Of a stretch of 64,000 nucleotides of DNA, positions 37,064 through 46,164 are shown one piece after another. A program made the position numbers and the translations under genes. Below the pieces are notes generated by a model. The model was not told the DNA's origin. It did not search any database and saw only the letters and a list, made by a program, of their open reading frames with translations. This stretch comes from Maribellus maritimus (lineage in GTDB: Bacteria > Bacteroidota > Bacteroidia > Bacteroidales > Prolixibacteraceae): positions 1 through 64,000 of the forward strand of contig NZ_JAIKLE010000031.1 of assembly GCF_022267315.1 (NCBI RefSeq), read 5' to 3'. Numbering within the stretch: the stretch's first letter is position 1; each line of letters opens with the position of its first letter.

Positions 37064-38416
37064 ATGAACCTAAACCAACTTAAGTTATGTATTGTCATAG
37101 TACTCAGCTTTATCATGTTAATGAGCAAAGCCCAAAAGCCCAATATTATTTGTATTTTGACTGATGATTTGGGTTATGGAGATTTATCTTGTCAAGGAGG
37201 GGAAGATATCTTAACTCCAAACATTGATAATATCGCTAATCAAGGTATTCTATTTAAACAGTTTTACGCCAATTGCCCGGTATGTTCTCCCAGCAGGGCA
37301 TCATTACTTACCGGGAAATATCCTGATTTGGTTGGAGTGCCCGGAGTTGTCAGGCAAAATGAAGATAATTGTTGGGGATACCTGTCTGAAGACGCTGTAT
37401 TATTACCTGAGTTACTTAGGAAAGAAGGTTACCATACAGGAATTATTGGTAAGTGGCACTTGGGGTACGAGGCTCCCAATACTCCCAATGCAAGGGGATT
37501 TGATTATTTTAAAGGCTTTTTGGGAGATATGATGGATGATTACTGGACACATTTGAGAGGGGGAGTTAACTGGATGAGGTATAACGATTCTGTGATTACT
37601 CCCAAAGGTCATGCAACCGATATTTTTACAAATTGGGCTATAGAATATCTAAGCTTAAGGAAAGAAGATGAAAAGCCGTTCTTTCTTTGTCTTGCTTATA
37701 ATGCCCCACATTTTCCTATTCAACCACCAGAAGAATATCTAAAGAAGGTACAGTCCAGAGAAAAAGGGATTTCAATTGAAAGAGCGAAAAATGTAGCTTT
37801 AATAGAACATCTTGATTTTTCTGTCGGACGGTTGATGAGTTACCTGGAATCATCAGGATTAATTGAAAATACATTAGTGTTTTTCACCTCTGATAATGGT
37901 GGTTCTCTGGCTTATTCACAAAGTAATGGAAAATTAAGAGGAGGCAAGCAACAAATGTTTGAAGGAGGTATAAAAGTTCCTGCTATGGCAATGTGGAAAA
38001 ACAAAATTAAGCCAGGTACAGTGGCTTCAAATGTTTCAATACTGATGGATCTGTTTCCTACTTTTTATGAAGTTGCCGTGGGAGAAGTTCCCGGAGAAAT
38101 TGATGGTGTCAGCATTTTAGGCGATTTATTAGGAACCTTACCTAAAAAGGAAAATCGTTATTTGTTCTGGGTAAGACGAGAAGGAGGAATATACGGAGGT
38201 CAGGCCTATTATGGAGCTCGTTACGGTAATTACAAAATTCTGCAAAATTCTGCATACGAACCTTTCCAGTTTTATGATATAAAAAGCGATGAATGTGAAC
38301 AACATGAATTACAAGATACCAATGACAAGCATTATAAAATGTTAAGGAAAGCACTGCAAAGACATATAAGTTTATCGGGGCAAGTACCATGGCAGAAGAA
38401 AAGACCCCGCCAATAA
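37064..38416 (+). CDS. S1 family sulfatase (second of PUL2)
   Basis: A 450-residue secreted sulfatase with a signal peptide ending near SKAQ. Metal-binding ILTDDLGYGDLSCQG and the modification motif CSPSR (C74) are intact, as is TSDNGG near residue 282. The C-terminus ends in a short basic tail (KKRPRQ). Directly after the stop, a different frame encodes what looks like another sulfatase's C-terminal helix, so the 3' end of this gene may be a recombination junction. It probably acts on the same sulfated galactan as its neighbours, at a different sulfate position. Confidence 0.92.
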   Translation: MNLNQLKLCIVIVLSFIMLMSKAQKPNIICILTDDLGYGDLSCQGGEDILTPNIDNIANQGILFKQFYANCPVCSPSRASLLTGKYPDLVGVPGVVRQNEDNCWGYLSEDAVLLPELLRKEGYHTGIIGKWHLGYEAPNTPNARGFDYFKGFLGDMMDDYWTHLRGGVNWMRYNDSVITPKGHATDIFTNWAIEYLSLRKEDEKPFFLCLAYNAPHFPIQPPEEYLKKVQSREKGISIERAKNVALIEHLDFSVGRLMSYLESSGLIENTLVFFTSDNGGSLAYSQSNGKLRGGKQQMFEGGIKVPAMAMWKNKIKPGTVASNVSILMDLFPTFYEVAVGEVPGEIDGVSILGDLLGTLPKKENRYLFWVRREGGIYGGQAYYGARYGNYKILQNSAYEPFQFYDIKSDECEQHELQDTNDKHYKMLRKALQRHISLSGQVPWQKKRPRQ

Positions 38417-38742
38417 ATTAACTAAAATGGTAAAAGAACTGGACGGATTGCTTTCTGAGTTATTAAAAAAAACAATGCAAAATGCCAATAGTGCTGAAAA
38501 TAAATAATAAATACTATCTGTTTTTATCAGCGAGACCTTGGCTATATGTTGGGCTAGATGATTTTGTTAGCGATACACCATATTTATGGAAAGTAGATAA
38601 TCAAGTGTCAAAGTTTTTCCCATGGCATGCTTCAGAGATAGTTAAGGATCTACACGGTAAGTCGGATATTACATTCGCGGCAGTTTCAAAATCACCAAAT
38701 TTTAAACTAGCACCACTATACCGGGGTAACAATTCGGAATAG
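38400..38742 (+). pseudogene. Gene remnants: sulfatase C-terminal helix and a propeller-type GH C-terminus
   Basis: Two fragments lie between the second sulfatase and the GH29 gene. The first, about 38400-38507, reads KDPANKLTKMVKELDGLLSE and on to a stop; this matches the C-terminal helix with which many S1 sulfatases end. The second (38482-38742, 86 codons in another frame) opens PIVLKINNKYYLF, continues WHASEIVKDLHGK and ends FKLAPLYR, as in the final blade of GH43/GH32-like propeller enzymes. Neither has a catalytic part. They look like scars of a deletion that removed most of a second sulfatase and of a glycosidase. The 86-codon piece could still be translated but would not form a complete enzyme. 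Confidence 0.6.
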
Positions 38743-38752
38743 CTTTTATATT

Positions 38753-40258
38753 ATGAATTTTAAATTGAACAATATGCTACACTGTAGGAAAGTATTATTA
38801 GCGACGATTTTATTAATCGTATCCTTTACATTATTACAAGTCGTTGTTTTTGCCCAGTCAGAAAGTCATATAGCTGAATGGGAAAAGATGCACAAAAGCA
38901 AAAAGCTAAGTTTGGAAGAATTTAACGATTCCAAATTTGGAATGTTCATTCACTGGGGACTTTACTCCAAGCCAGCAGGCATATGGAAAGGTAAAAAAAT
39001 AGGGGGCCTTGGCGAATGGATAATGTACCATGCCCAAATTAACAGGGATGAATACCGAGCCATTGCTAAGGATTTTAATCCCGAACAATTTAATGCTGAA
39101 GAGTGGGTAAAACTGGCAAAACAGGCAGGAATGAAATATATAGTAGCCATGCCCAAACATCATGACGGTTTTTCCATGTACGGCTCAAAAGTAACTGATT
39201 ACAATATTGTTGAAGCCACACCTTTTAGACGTGATCCCATGGAAGAATTGTATAAGGCTTGTAAAAAATATGGGATCAATTTTTCTATTTATTATTCCCA
39301 TGCAACCGATTGGATGGATGGTGGCGATGCCGGTGTTGCAGATTATCTGGCTACTCACCCCTCTGAAAAGGAGAAATCCAAATCCGATAAATGGGTTGAA
39401 TGGCCTTCTAACAAATGGGACCCTGCTCCGGTAAGTTTTACTGAATACCTTGAAAAGAAGGCGAAACCGCAAATGCAGGAGTTACTCCATAAATTTCCGG
39501 GAATGCAGGAAATATGGTACGATGTTCCCAAACGAATGACAGGAGAACAAAGTTTTGATTTTTACAAAATGGTTTATGACATACAGCCTAATTGTCTTGT
39601 AAATAGTCGTGTTGGGAATGGCTTGGGCGATTTCTGGATACCTGGTGATAACATAATTCCTAAAAGTGGTGAGGGTGAAAATGTTTACTGGGAAACACCG
39701 GGAACACTGAATAATACCTGGGGTATAAAAAATTACGATACCGATTGGAAATCGGTAGATGAACTATTGTATTGGCTCACCGAAATCACCAGCAAAGGAG
39801 GAAACTATCTGTTAAATGTTGGGCCAACTTCCGAAGGATTATTCCCTGAAGAAAGTATAAAACAGCTTAAGGCAATAGGCGATTGGATGTCAATAAATGG
39901 AGAATCTGTTTACGGAACCTGCAAATGGCGAGTTAACCATGAAGGCCCCTACAGCGCAGAGATAAAAGGGACATCCAACAGGGAAAAAGAAGGATTTAAC
40001 GCTGGTTTTACTTCCGAAGATTTCTGGTTTTCAAAGAAAGACAACATCGTTTATGCAACGTCTTTGAAATGGCCGGAAGCAAAAAATATCCTGATTAAAG
40101 CATTTGCCAGCTCGGAAGAAAAAATAGTTAAAGTGAGGTTACTCGGAAGCAAAAGTAAACTTAAATGGGAGCAGGATTCTGAAGGATTAAAAGTAAGCTT
40201 ACCTGAGCAACGACCTCATGTCAGGGGATATGTTTTAAAGATTATTATTCAAAAATGA
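38753..40258 (+). CDS. GH29 alpha-L-fucosidase / alpha-L-galactosidase
   Basis: A 501-residue secreted enzyme with a signal peptide ending near VVFAQ. GH29 landmarks are FGMFIHWGLYSKPAGIWKG near residue 62, YIVAMPKHHDGFSMY near 125, the nucleophile aspartate in EIWYDVP near 254, and GGNYLLNVGPTSEGLFP near 345. The C-terminus is a small beta-sandwich. GH29 enzymes release terminal alpha-L-fucose; some members of algal-galactan loci act on alpha-L-galactose instead, which would suit a porphyran-like substrate here. The two cannot be told apart from sequence alone. Confidence 0.92.
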   Translation: MNFKLNNMLHCRKVLLATILLIVSFTLLQVVVFAQSESHIAEWEKMHKSKKLSLEEFNDSKFGMFIHWGLYSKPAGIWKGKKIGGLGEWIMYHAQINRDEYRAIAKDFNPEQFNAEEWVKLAKQAGMKYIVAMPKHHDGFSMYGSKVTDYNIVEATPFRRDPMEELYKACKKYGINFSIYYSHATDWMDGGDAGVADYLATHPSEKEKSKSDKWVEWPSNKWDPAPVSFTEYLEKKAKPQMQELLHKFPGMQEIWYDVPKRMTGEQSFDFYKMVYDIQPNCLVNSRVGNGLGDFWIPGDNIIPKSGEGENVYWETPGTLNNTWGIKNYDTDWKSVDELLYWLTEITSKGGNYLLNVGPTSEGLFPEESIKQLKAIGDWMSINGESVYGTCKWRVNHEGPYSAEIKGTSNREKEGFNAGFTSEDFWFSKKDNIVYATSLKWPEAKNILIKAFASSEEKIVKVRLLGSKSKLKWEQDSEGLKVSLPEQRPHVRGYVLKIIIQK

Positions 40259-40298
40259 TATACGGGCCATATCTCATTAACAAATAAAAAAACTGTCT

Positions 40299-42830
40299 AT
40301 GAGACATAGAACAAAAAGTAAGTATCTGGTTTATATGCTTTTTACCATGTTTCTTCTTTTTAGAGGAAACAATGTAACATCAAGAGATTGGCCGGTATTA
40401 AAAAGGTATGACAAGGAGCATATTCAGAGAATTGCCCTCCCAATAGGAGGCATCGGGACTGGAACAATTTCTTTAGGAGGAAGAGGAAACTTTCAGGATA
40501 TTGAGATAATGAACCGTCCTGCGAAAGGTTATAATCCCGGGAATAGCCTGTTTTTTACTTTATATACCAATATTGACGGGAAGAAAGATTCACGCTTACT
40601 TGAGGGGCCGATCCCATATTTTACATATGAAGCTAAAAATGGTGTTAGTGTCGCAAATGCCGGAATTCCAAGGTTTAAAGAGGCAACTTTTGAAACAGTT
40701 TACCCTTTCGGTCAGGTCAATTTATCGACTCCACAAATTCCGGTTCAGGTAAAAATAAAAGCATTTAATCCATTTATTCCCGGTGAAGTAGATGATAGTA
40801 GCATTCCAATTGCAATTATTGATATTGAGCTCACCAATACCTCCGATAAAAAAGTTGAGTTTAGTGTATGTGGAAGCATGGAAAACTTTATCGGGGAAGA
40901 TGGGAGCAATGGTAAAGCGAAAAAGAATAAAAATCTATTCTTTGACAAAGAAAATTTTAAAGGGATTTTATTTACATCGGAAGGAGTTGATAAAAAGGAA
41001 GAACAGTGGGGGGAGATGGCATTAGTAACAACTTCTCAGGATCCAATTTCTTATAGAACGTCGTGGTTACCTGTTTATAGTCCAATTTCCTTACTTGATT
41101 TTTGGGATGACTTTTCTGAAGATGGAAAACTTGAAAATAGGGACAATACTTATAAAGATAAGCCTAAAGCATCGCTGGCTGCCAGTAATGTGTTAGAACC
41201 TCATGCCTCTAATACGGTCAGGTATATACTAACTTGGTATTTTCCTAAACGAAAAGCCTGGTCTGAAGAGATGTTGCAAAATTATTATACCACAAAATAT
41301 ACCGGGGCATTGGATGTAGTTACCAAAACAATTCCTGCCATGGACGAACTTGAGGATAAAACCATCGAATTTGTCAATTCTTTTTGCACGAGCGATTTAT
41401 CGGAAGAAGTAAAAGAAGCCGCCCTGTTTAATGCAAGTACTTTAAGGACACAAACTTGTTTCCGTTTATCTGATGGTAATTTTATGGGATGGGAAGGATG
41501 TAATGATTATGAAGGGAGTTGTTTTGGAAACTGTACTCATGTTTGGAATTATGAAAATGCTACTCCTTTTTTGTTTGGTGAATTAGCAAAAACAATGAGG
41601 AATGTCGAGTTTAATAAATCTACGATTGATGATGGACAGATGAGTTTCAGGGCAAAACTTCCTTTTGATGATAAAAACAAATTTAATAAGGTTGCTGCGG
41701 ATGGGCAGATGGGAACTATTATGAAGCTCTACCGAGAATGGATGCTTTCAGCGGATGATACTTTTTTAGAAGATTTGTACCCAAAAGCAAAAGCTGCAAC
41801 AAAATATGCATGGAAAGAAGGAGGTTGGGATGCCAACAAGGATGGAGTGATGGAAGGGGCTCAACACAATACGATGGATATTGAATACTTTGGGCCAAAT
41901 CCTCAAATGACAATATGGTATTTAGGAGCGTTGCGGGCCATGGAAGAAATGGCAACTTACATGAACGATACTGTGATGGCCAAAAAATGCAAAAAGCTTT
42001 TTAAGTCTGGCAGCAAATGGACAGACGAAAATTTGTTTAATGGAGAATATTACATTCACAAGATTCAAGGTATTCCCAAAGGACAAATTCCTAAAGAGCA
42101 GCTGGTAAACACATGGATGAAGGATTACATGAATCCCGATTATCAACTTGGGGAAGGGTGTCTTGTAGATCAACTTGTTGGACAGTATTTGGCCCATATT
42201 TGTGGTTTGGGATATCTAGTGAAAAAGGAAAATGTAAAAAAGACCCTGCAAAGTATAATGATATACAATTATAAAGCTGACCTTACAGAGCACTTTAATT
42301 GCAATCGGACTTTCGCAGTTGGGGATGAGGCGGGGCTTGTAATGGCTGCTTATCCCAGAACAAGACCCAAAATACCTTTCCATTTTTTTACAGAAGTGAT
42401 GACTGGTTTCGAGTATGTCGCTGCAACCGGGATGCTTTATGAAAATCTAACAGAGAATGGATTGCAATGTGTAAAAAGTATACGGGAACGCTACGATGGA
42501 GAAAAACGAAATCCATTTAATGAAACTGAATGTGGCTTCCATTATGCCAGGGCTATGGCAAGTTGGTCATTGGTACTTGCTGAAAGCGGGTTTCATTATT
42601 CAGCTATCGAAAAATCAATGAGCTTTACATCTCACCCCGGCACTTATTTTTGGAGCAACGGATATGCTTGGGGAACATGTTCTGTTAATGAAAAGGATGC
42701 CACCCTTAAGATTTTACACGGTCAAATTGAATTATCAAAATTTTCATTAGCAGATTTAGGTTCTAAAGAATTTGAGGATACTGTTCTTGATGAAGTAGAA
42801 AATAATAGTATTTCTTTTGATTTTAATTAA
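40299..42830 (+). CDS. GH116 beta-glycosidase (GBA2-type)
   Basis: An 843-residue enzyme with an N-terminal hydrophobic signal (residues 9-22). The GBA2 N-terminal beta-sandwich (about 35-330, IALPIGGIGTGTISLGGRG) is followed by the (alpha/alpha)6 catalytic domain (about 350-830). The nucleophile glutamate is in THVWNYENATP near residue 415 and the acid/base aspartate is in NTMDIEYFG near 527. Known GH116 enzymes hydrolyse beta-glucosides, beta-xylosides or N-acetylglucosaminides. Beta-glucose is not expected in a sulfated galactan, so this gene either has another specificity or signals a mixed substrate. It is followed by GH35 with only 6 bases between. Confidence 0.9.
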   Translation: MRHRTKSKYLVYMLFTMFLLFRGNNVTSRDWPVLKRYDKEHIQRIALPIGGIGTGTISLGGRGNFQDIEIMNRPAKGYNPGNSLFFTLYTNIDGKKDSRLLEGPIPYFTYEAKNGVSVANAGIPRFKEATFETVYPFGQVNLSTPQIPVQVKIKAFNPFIPGEVDDSSIPIAIIDIELTNTSDKKVEFSVCGSMENFIGEDGSNGKAKKNKNLFFDKENFKGILFTSEGVDKKEEQWGEMALVTTSQDPISYRTSWLPVYSPISLLDFWDDFSEDGKLENRDNTYKDKPKASLAASNVLEPHASNTVRYILTWYFPKRKAWSEEMLQNYYTTKYTGALDVVTKTIPAMDELEDKTIEFVNSFCTSDLSEEVKEAALFNASTLRTQTCFRLSDGNFMGWEGCNDYEGSCFGNCTHVWNYENATPFLFGELAKTMRNVEFNKSTIDDGQMSFRAKLPFDDKNKFNKVAADGQMGTIMKLYREWMLSADDTFLEDLYPKAKAATKYAWKEGGWDANKDGVMEGAQHNTMDIEYFGPNPQMTIWYLGALRAMEEMATYMNDTVMAKKCKKLFKSGSKWTDENLFNGEYYIHKIQGIPKGQIPKEQLVNTWMKDYMNPDYQLGEGCLVDQLVGQYLAHICGLGYLVKKENVKKTLQSIMIYNYKADLTEHFNCNRTFAVGDEAGLVMAAYPRTRPKIPFHFFTEVMTGFEYVAATGMLYENLTENGLQCVKSIRERYDGEKRNPFNETECGFHYARAMASWSLVLAESGFHYSAIEKSMSFTSHPGTYFWSNGYAWGTCSVNEKDATLKILHGQIELSKFSLADLGSKEFEDTVLDEVENNSISFDFN

Positions 42831-42836
42831 TAATAA

Positions 42837-44531
42837 ATGATTATGAGGCTTTTTTATTCTGTCATATTTTTATTGATCAGCAATTTGATTTTTGCTCAGT
42901 CAACATCCATCCCACATTTAGTTGAAAAAGATGGTTGTGTACAGGTTTATGTCAATAATAAACCTTTTTTGTTATTAGCTGGAGAATTGCATAATTCTAG
43001 TGCTGGAAGTGCCTGTCACATGCGTCCGATATGGGAGCGTTTGGCTGAGAAAAACCTCAATACAGTATTAGCCCCGGTTTCATGGGAATTAGTAGAGCCA
43101 GAGGAAGGCTCTTTTGATTTTTCGTTGGTTGACAGTATGATAACAGGAGCAAGAGACCATGACTTAAAACTGGTGATACTATGGTTTGGCAGCTGGAAAA
43201 ACGGCAAATCAAGCTATGTTCCTGAATGGGTAAAAAGAAATCCCAAGAGGTTTCCTCTCATTGAAGAATCCAATGGGAAATTTCAAGATGCGCTGTCTCC
43301 TCTGGGGAACAAAAGTTTAAAGGCAGATATCTGTGCTTTTGTAAAATTAATGGAACACATTAAGGAAATAGATAGTAAGGAGCATACCGTAATAATGGTT
43401 CAGGTTGAAAATGAAATGGGTGTGTTGGGTGCATCAAGGGATTTTTCCGGATTGGCCAATCAGGCTTTTGAAGAGGTTCCGTCTCAATTAATTAAGTATT
43501 TTAAAAAAAATAAAGATGATTTATATCCTGCAGTCCAAAAAGCATGGTGTGATAATGGATTCAAAACCAGTGGCAGTTGGGAAGATGTATTTGGTAAAGG
43601 TGACCTGAATATAGGAGCTGATTGGAAAACACGTTATCCAAAGTTTACAGACGAGCTTTTTATGGCGTGGAATTATGCTACATATGTCGGAGCAATTGCC
43701 GAAGCAGGGAAATCGATCTATCCTTTGCCTATGTTTGTAAACGCATGGCTAAAACAACCCAAAGCCAATATCCCCGGAAAATATCCCTCCGGTGGGCCTT
43801 TACCTCATGTAATAGATATTTGGCGTGCTGCAGCACCTGCTATCGATTTTATTGCCCCTGATATTTATATGGTTGAAGAATTTGATTGGGTATGCCAAAA
43901 TTATTTGCAGTCGGGAAATTTGCTGTTCATTCCTGAAACAAAGATTGATTCTTCTGCGATAGCAAGAAGTTTTTATGCTTTTGGTAGATATCGGGCTATA
44001 GGATTTGCACCTTTTGGGATTGAAGGTGGAGGTCTTTTTAATTCTGCTGCCCCAAACGATCATTCGTTGCAAAAAGGTTACGAGTGCCTGAAAAATATAT
44101 CTCAAATTATTCTGGAAAATCAGGCTGCCAATAATATTGACGGGGTATTCCTTGAAGAAGGACAAGAAAAGAACTCAGTTAAGGTTGGGAAACATGAAGT
44201 TACTATTCAACGGTTCTCTCCAGGTAATTTGTTCGAAATAACTGGAGGCAAATTTGGTATTGAAGCCAAACTTTGCAATAGCGCGGCGGCCGCAATCATA
44301 ATTAAGCAAAAAGAAAATGAATTTTTAATTGCAGGAACCGGAGACATATTAATTAAGGTTTCAAAAGTTAATAAGCAAGGTAAATCTCCTCATACCTATA
44401 TCTCTATTGATGAACTGATTTTTAAAGATGGGAAAATAATCCATCACCGTTTAAATGGTGATGAAACAGCATTTGGAGGACCTTATGTTTCAGAAGAAAA
44501 GCCGAAAGTATTTAAAATAAAGGTATTATAG
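42837..44531 (+). CDS. GH35-type beta-galactosidase with DUF5597-like C-terminus
   Basis: A 564-residue secreted enzyme; the signal peptide ends near LIFAQ. The TIM barrel begins PFLLLAGELHNSSA, with the acid/base glutamate in VQVENEMG near residue 191 and the nucleophile glutamate in FIPETKID near 366. A C-terminal beta domain (about 420-564) resembles DUF5597, common in GH35-like proteins of Bacteroidota and Caulobacter. It should release terminal beta-galactose, the alternating sugar in agar-type galactans. Confidence 0.85.
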   Translation: MIMRLFYSVIFLLISNLIFAQSTSIPHLVEKDGCVQVYVNNKPFLLLAGELHNSSAGSACHMRPIWERLAEKNLNTVLAPVSWELVEPEEGSFDFSLVDSMITGARDHDLKLVILWFGSWKNGKSSYVPEWVKRNPKRFPLIEESNGKFQDALSPLGNKSLKADICAFVKLMEHIKEIDSKEHTVIMVQVENEMGVLGASRDFSGLANQAFEEVPSQLIKYFKKNKDDLYPAVQKAWCDNGFKTSGSWEDVFGKGDLNIGADWKTRYPKFTDELFMAWNYATYVGAIAEAGKSIYPLPMFVNAWLKQPKANIPGKYPSGGPLPHVIDIWRAAAPAIDFIAPDIYMVEEFDWVCQNYLQSGNLLFIPETKIDSSAIARSFYAFGRYRAIGFAPFGIEGGGLFNSAAPNDHSLQKGYECLKNISQIILENQAANNIDGVFLEEGQEKNSVKVGKHEVTIQRFSPGNLFEITGGKFGIEAKLCNSAAAAIIIKQKENEFLIAGTGDILIKVSKVNKQGKSPHTYISIDELIFKDGKIIHHRLNGDETAFGGPYVSEEKPKVFKIKVL

Positions 44532-44569
44532 AATAATTCTAATAACTACTTCAGGATAAAAAATAAGAT

Positions 44570-45949
44570 ATGAACCGACTTAAGTTATATATTACTCTCA
44601 TATTCAGTTTTTTTACATTATTCAGTACAGCACAAGAACCTAACTTTGTTATAATCTTCACTGACGACCAGGGATATGGCGATGTTGGATGTTACGGCAA
44701 TAAAACGATCAGAACTCCCAACATAGATAGAATGGCAGCAGAAGGTATGCTTTTTACTGATTTCTATGTTGCAGCTTCTGTTTGCACTCCTTCAAGGGCT
44801 GCTCTACTTACGGGCTGTTACCCGCAACGGGTTGGTCTACCTTCAGTATTGTTTCCTAATGATATGCTGCAGGGACAAAAAAATGGTATGGCTTATGGAT
44901 TAAATCCGGACGAAATAACCCTTGCCGAGTTATTAAAAGCCAAAGATTACCGAACAGCCTGTATCGGAAAATGGCACTTAGGCGATCTGCCGGATTTTAT
45001 GCCTTTGAATCACGGTTTTGATGAATATTTCGGATTGCCATACAGCAATGACATGCTCCCCGGGATCACCCCGTATGAGTTTAAACCTCTCCCACTAATA
45101 GAAGGGAGACAGGTAATTGAGTACAATCCTGATCAGGATTTGCTGGTTAAACGTTATACCGACCGAGCTGTTTCTTTTATTGAGAAAAATAGAGATCATC
45201 CGTTTTTTCTATATCTGGCACATAATATGCCACATCGGCCGTGCCATGTATCTGACAGTCTGGCTAAAATAAGATTCTCTGACTCCCAGCTTGCAGCAAT
45301 TCGGGGAGAAGACAAAATAAGCAGGGATTTTCTATATCCCGCAGCAATAGAAGAATTGGATTGGAGTGTAGGTATTGTCCTAAAAAAGTTGGAAAGTCTG
45401 GGCTTGTCTGAAAATACACTGGTTATTTTCACTTCCGATAACGGACCTGCCACAGGTAGCGCTGGTCCTTTGCGAGGAAAAAAGGGATCCATGTATGAAG
45501 GAGGTTTACGTGTTCCATGTATTATGCAATGGAAAGGGAAAATACAAAGTGGAAGCATTTGTAATCAGGTCACATCAAGTATCGACCTGTACCCTACATT
45601 TGCCAGGTTGGCAAATATCGATTTAACGAATCATAACATTATCGACGGAACAGATATCAGCCCACTTATTCTTAATAATAAAGATACGCTTCAGAGAACT
45701 TTCTTTTATATCGATCAGGACAAAGGGGTTAAAGCTTTACGTCTTGGCAAATGGAAATATTTCCCTGGAAATAGTCCTCGACTATATAACCTTGATGAAG
45801 ATATAAGTGAAAGTAAAAACCGGAATACAGATTTTCCTGCTATCACAAAATCTTTGAATGAGATAATTTCAGCTTTTAAAATAGATTTAGAACAAAATAA
45901 AAGAAATCCAGGTTATGCAGAAATACCAAAAGCAAATATCACAAAATGA
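44570..45949 (+). CDS. S1 family sulfatase (third of PUL2)
   Basis: A 459-residue secreted sulfatase (signal peptide MNRLKLYITLIFSFFTLFS). VIIFTDDQGYGDVGCYG and the modification motif CTPSR with C72 are intact, with FTSDNGPA near residue 288. It differs from the other two PUL2 sulfatases in the 100-200 region, so it is probably a different S1 subfamily with another sulfate position. It is transcribed with GH35 upstream (38-base gap); the GH117-like gene follows after a longer gap of 215 bases. Confidence 0.93.
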   Translation: MNRLKLYITLIFSFFTLFSTAQEPNFVIIFTDDQGYGDVGCYGNKTIRTPNIDRMAAEGMLFTDFYVAASVCTPSRAALLTGCYPQRVGLPSVLFPNDMLQGQKNGMAYGLNPDEITLAELLKAKDYRTACIGKWHLGDLPDFMPLNHGFDEYFGLPYSNDMLPGITPYEFKPLPLIEGRQVIEYNPDQDLLVKRYTDRAVSFIEKNRDHPFFLYLAHNMPHRPCHVSDSLAKIRFSDSQLAAIRGEDKISRDFLYPAAIEELDWSVGIVLKKLESLGLSENTLVIFTSDNGPATGSAGPLRGKKGSMYEGGLRVPCIMQWKGKIQSGSICNQVTSSIDLYPTFARLANIDLTNHNIIDGTDISPLILNNKDTLQRTFFYIDQDKGVKALRLGKWKYFPGNSPRLYNLDEDISESKNRNTDFPAITKSLNEIISAFKIDLEQNKRNPGYAEIPKANITK

Positions 45950-46164
45950 GATGAGCTGTATAATTTTTCTTAACTACTTTTCAAGAAACCAATACTAAAT
46001 CATAACTACGTTCAAAGGTATGGCAAACAAACCTATCAACTAACGCCCTGATAACCTGACAATTTAAACTTAAACATATCGCAATTTACATCAAAATGAG
46101 CAAGAACAAAAAGCCCTCTCCTATCCTGAACGAAGAGACAATTAACAACAATTCTGAAATAAAA

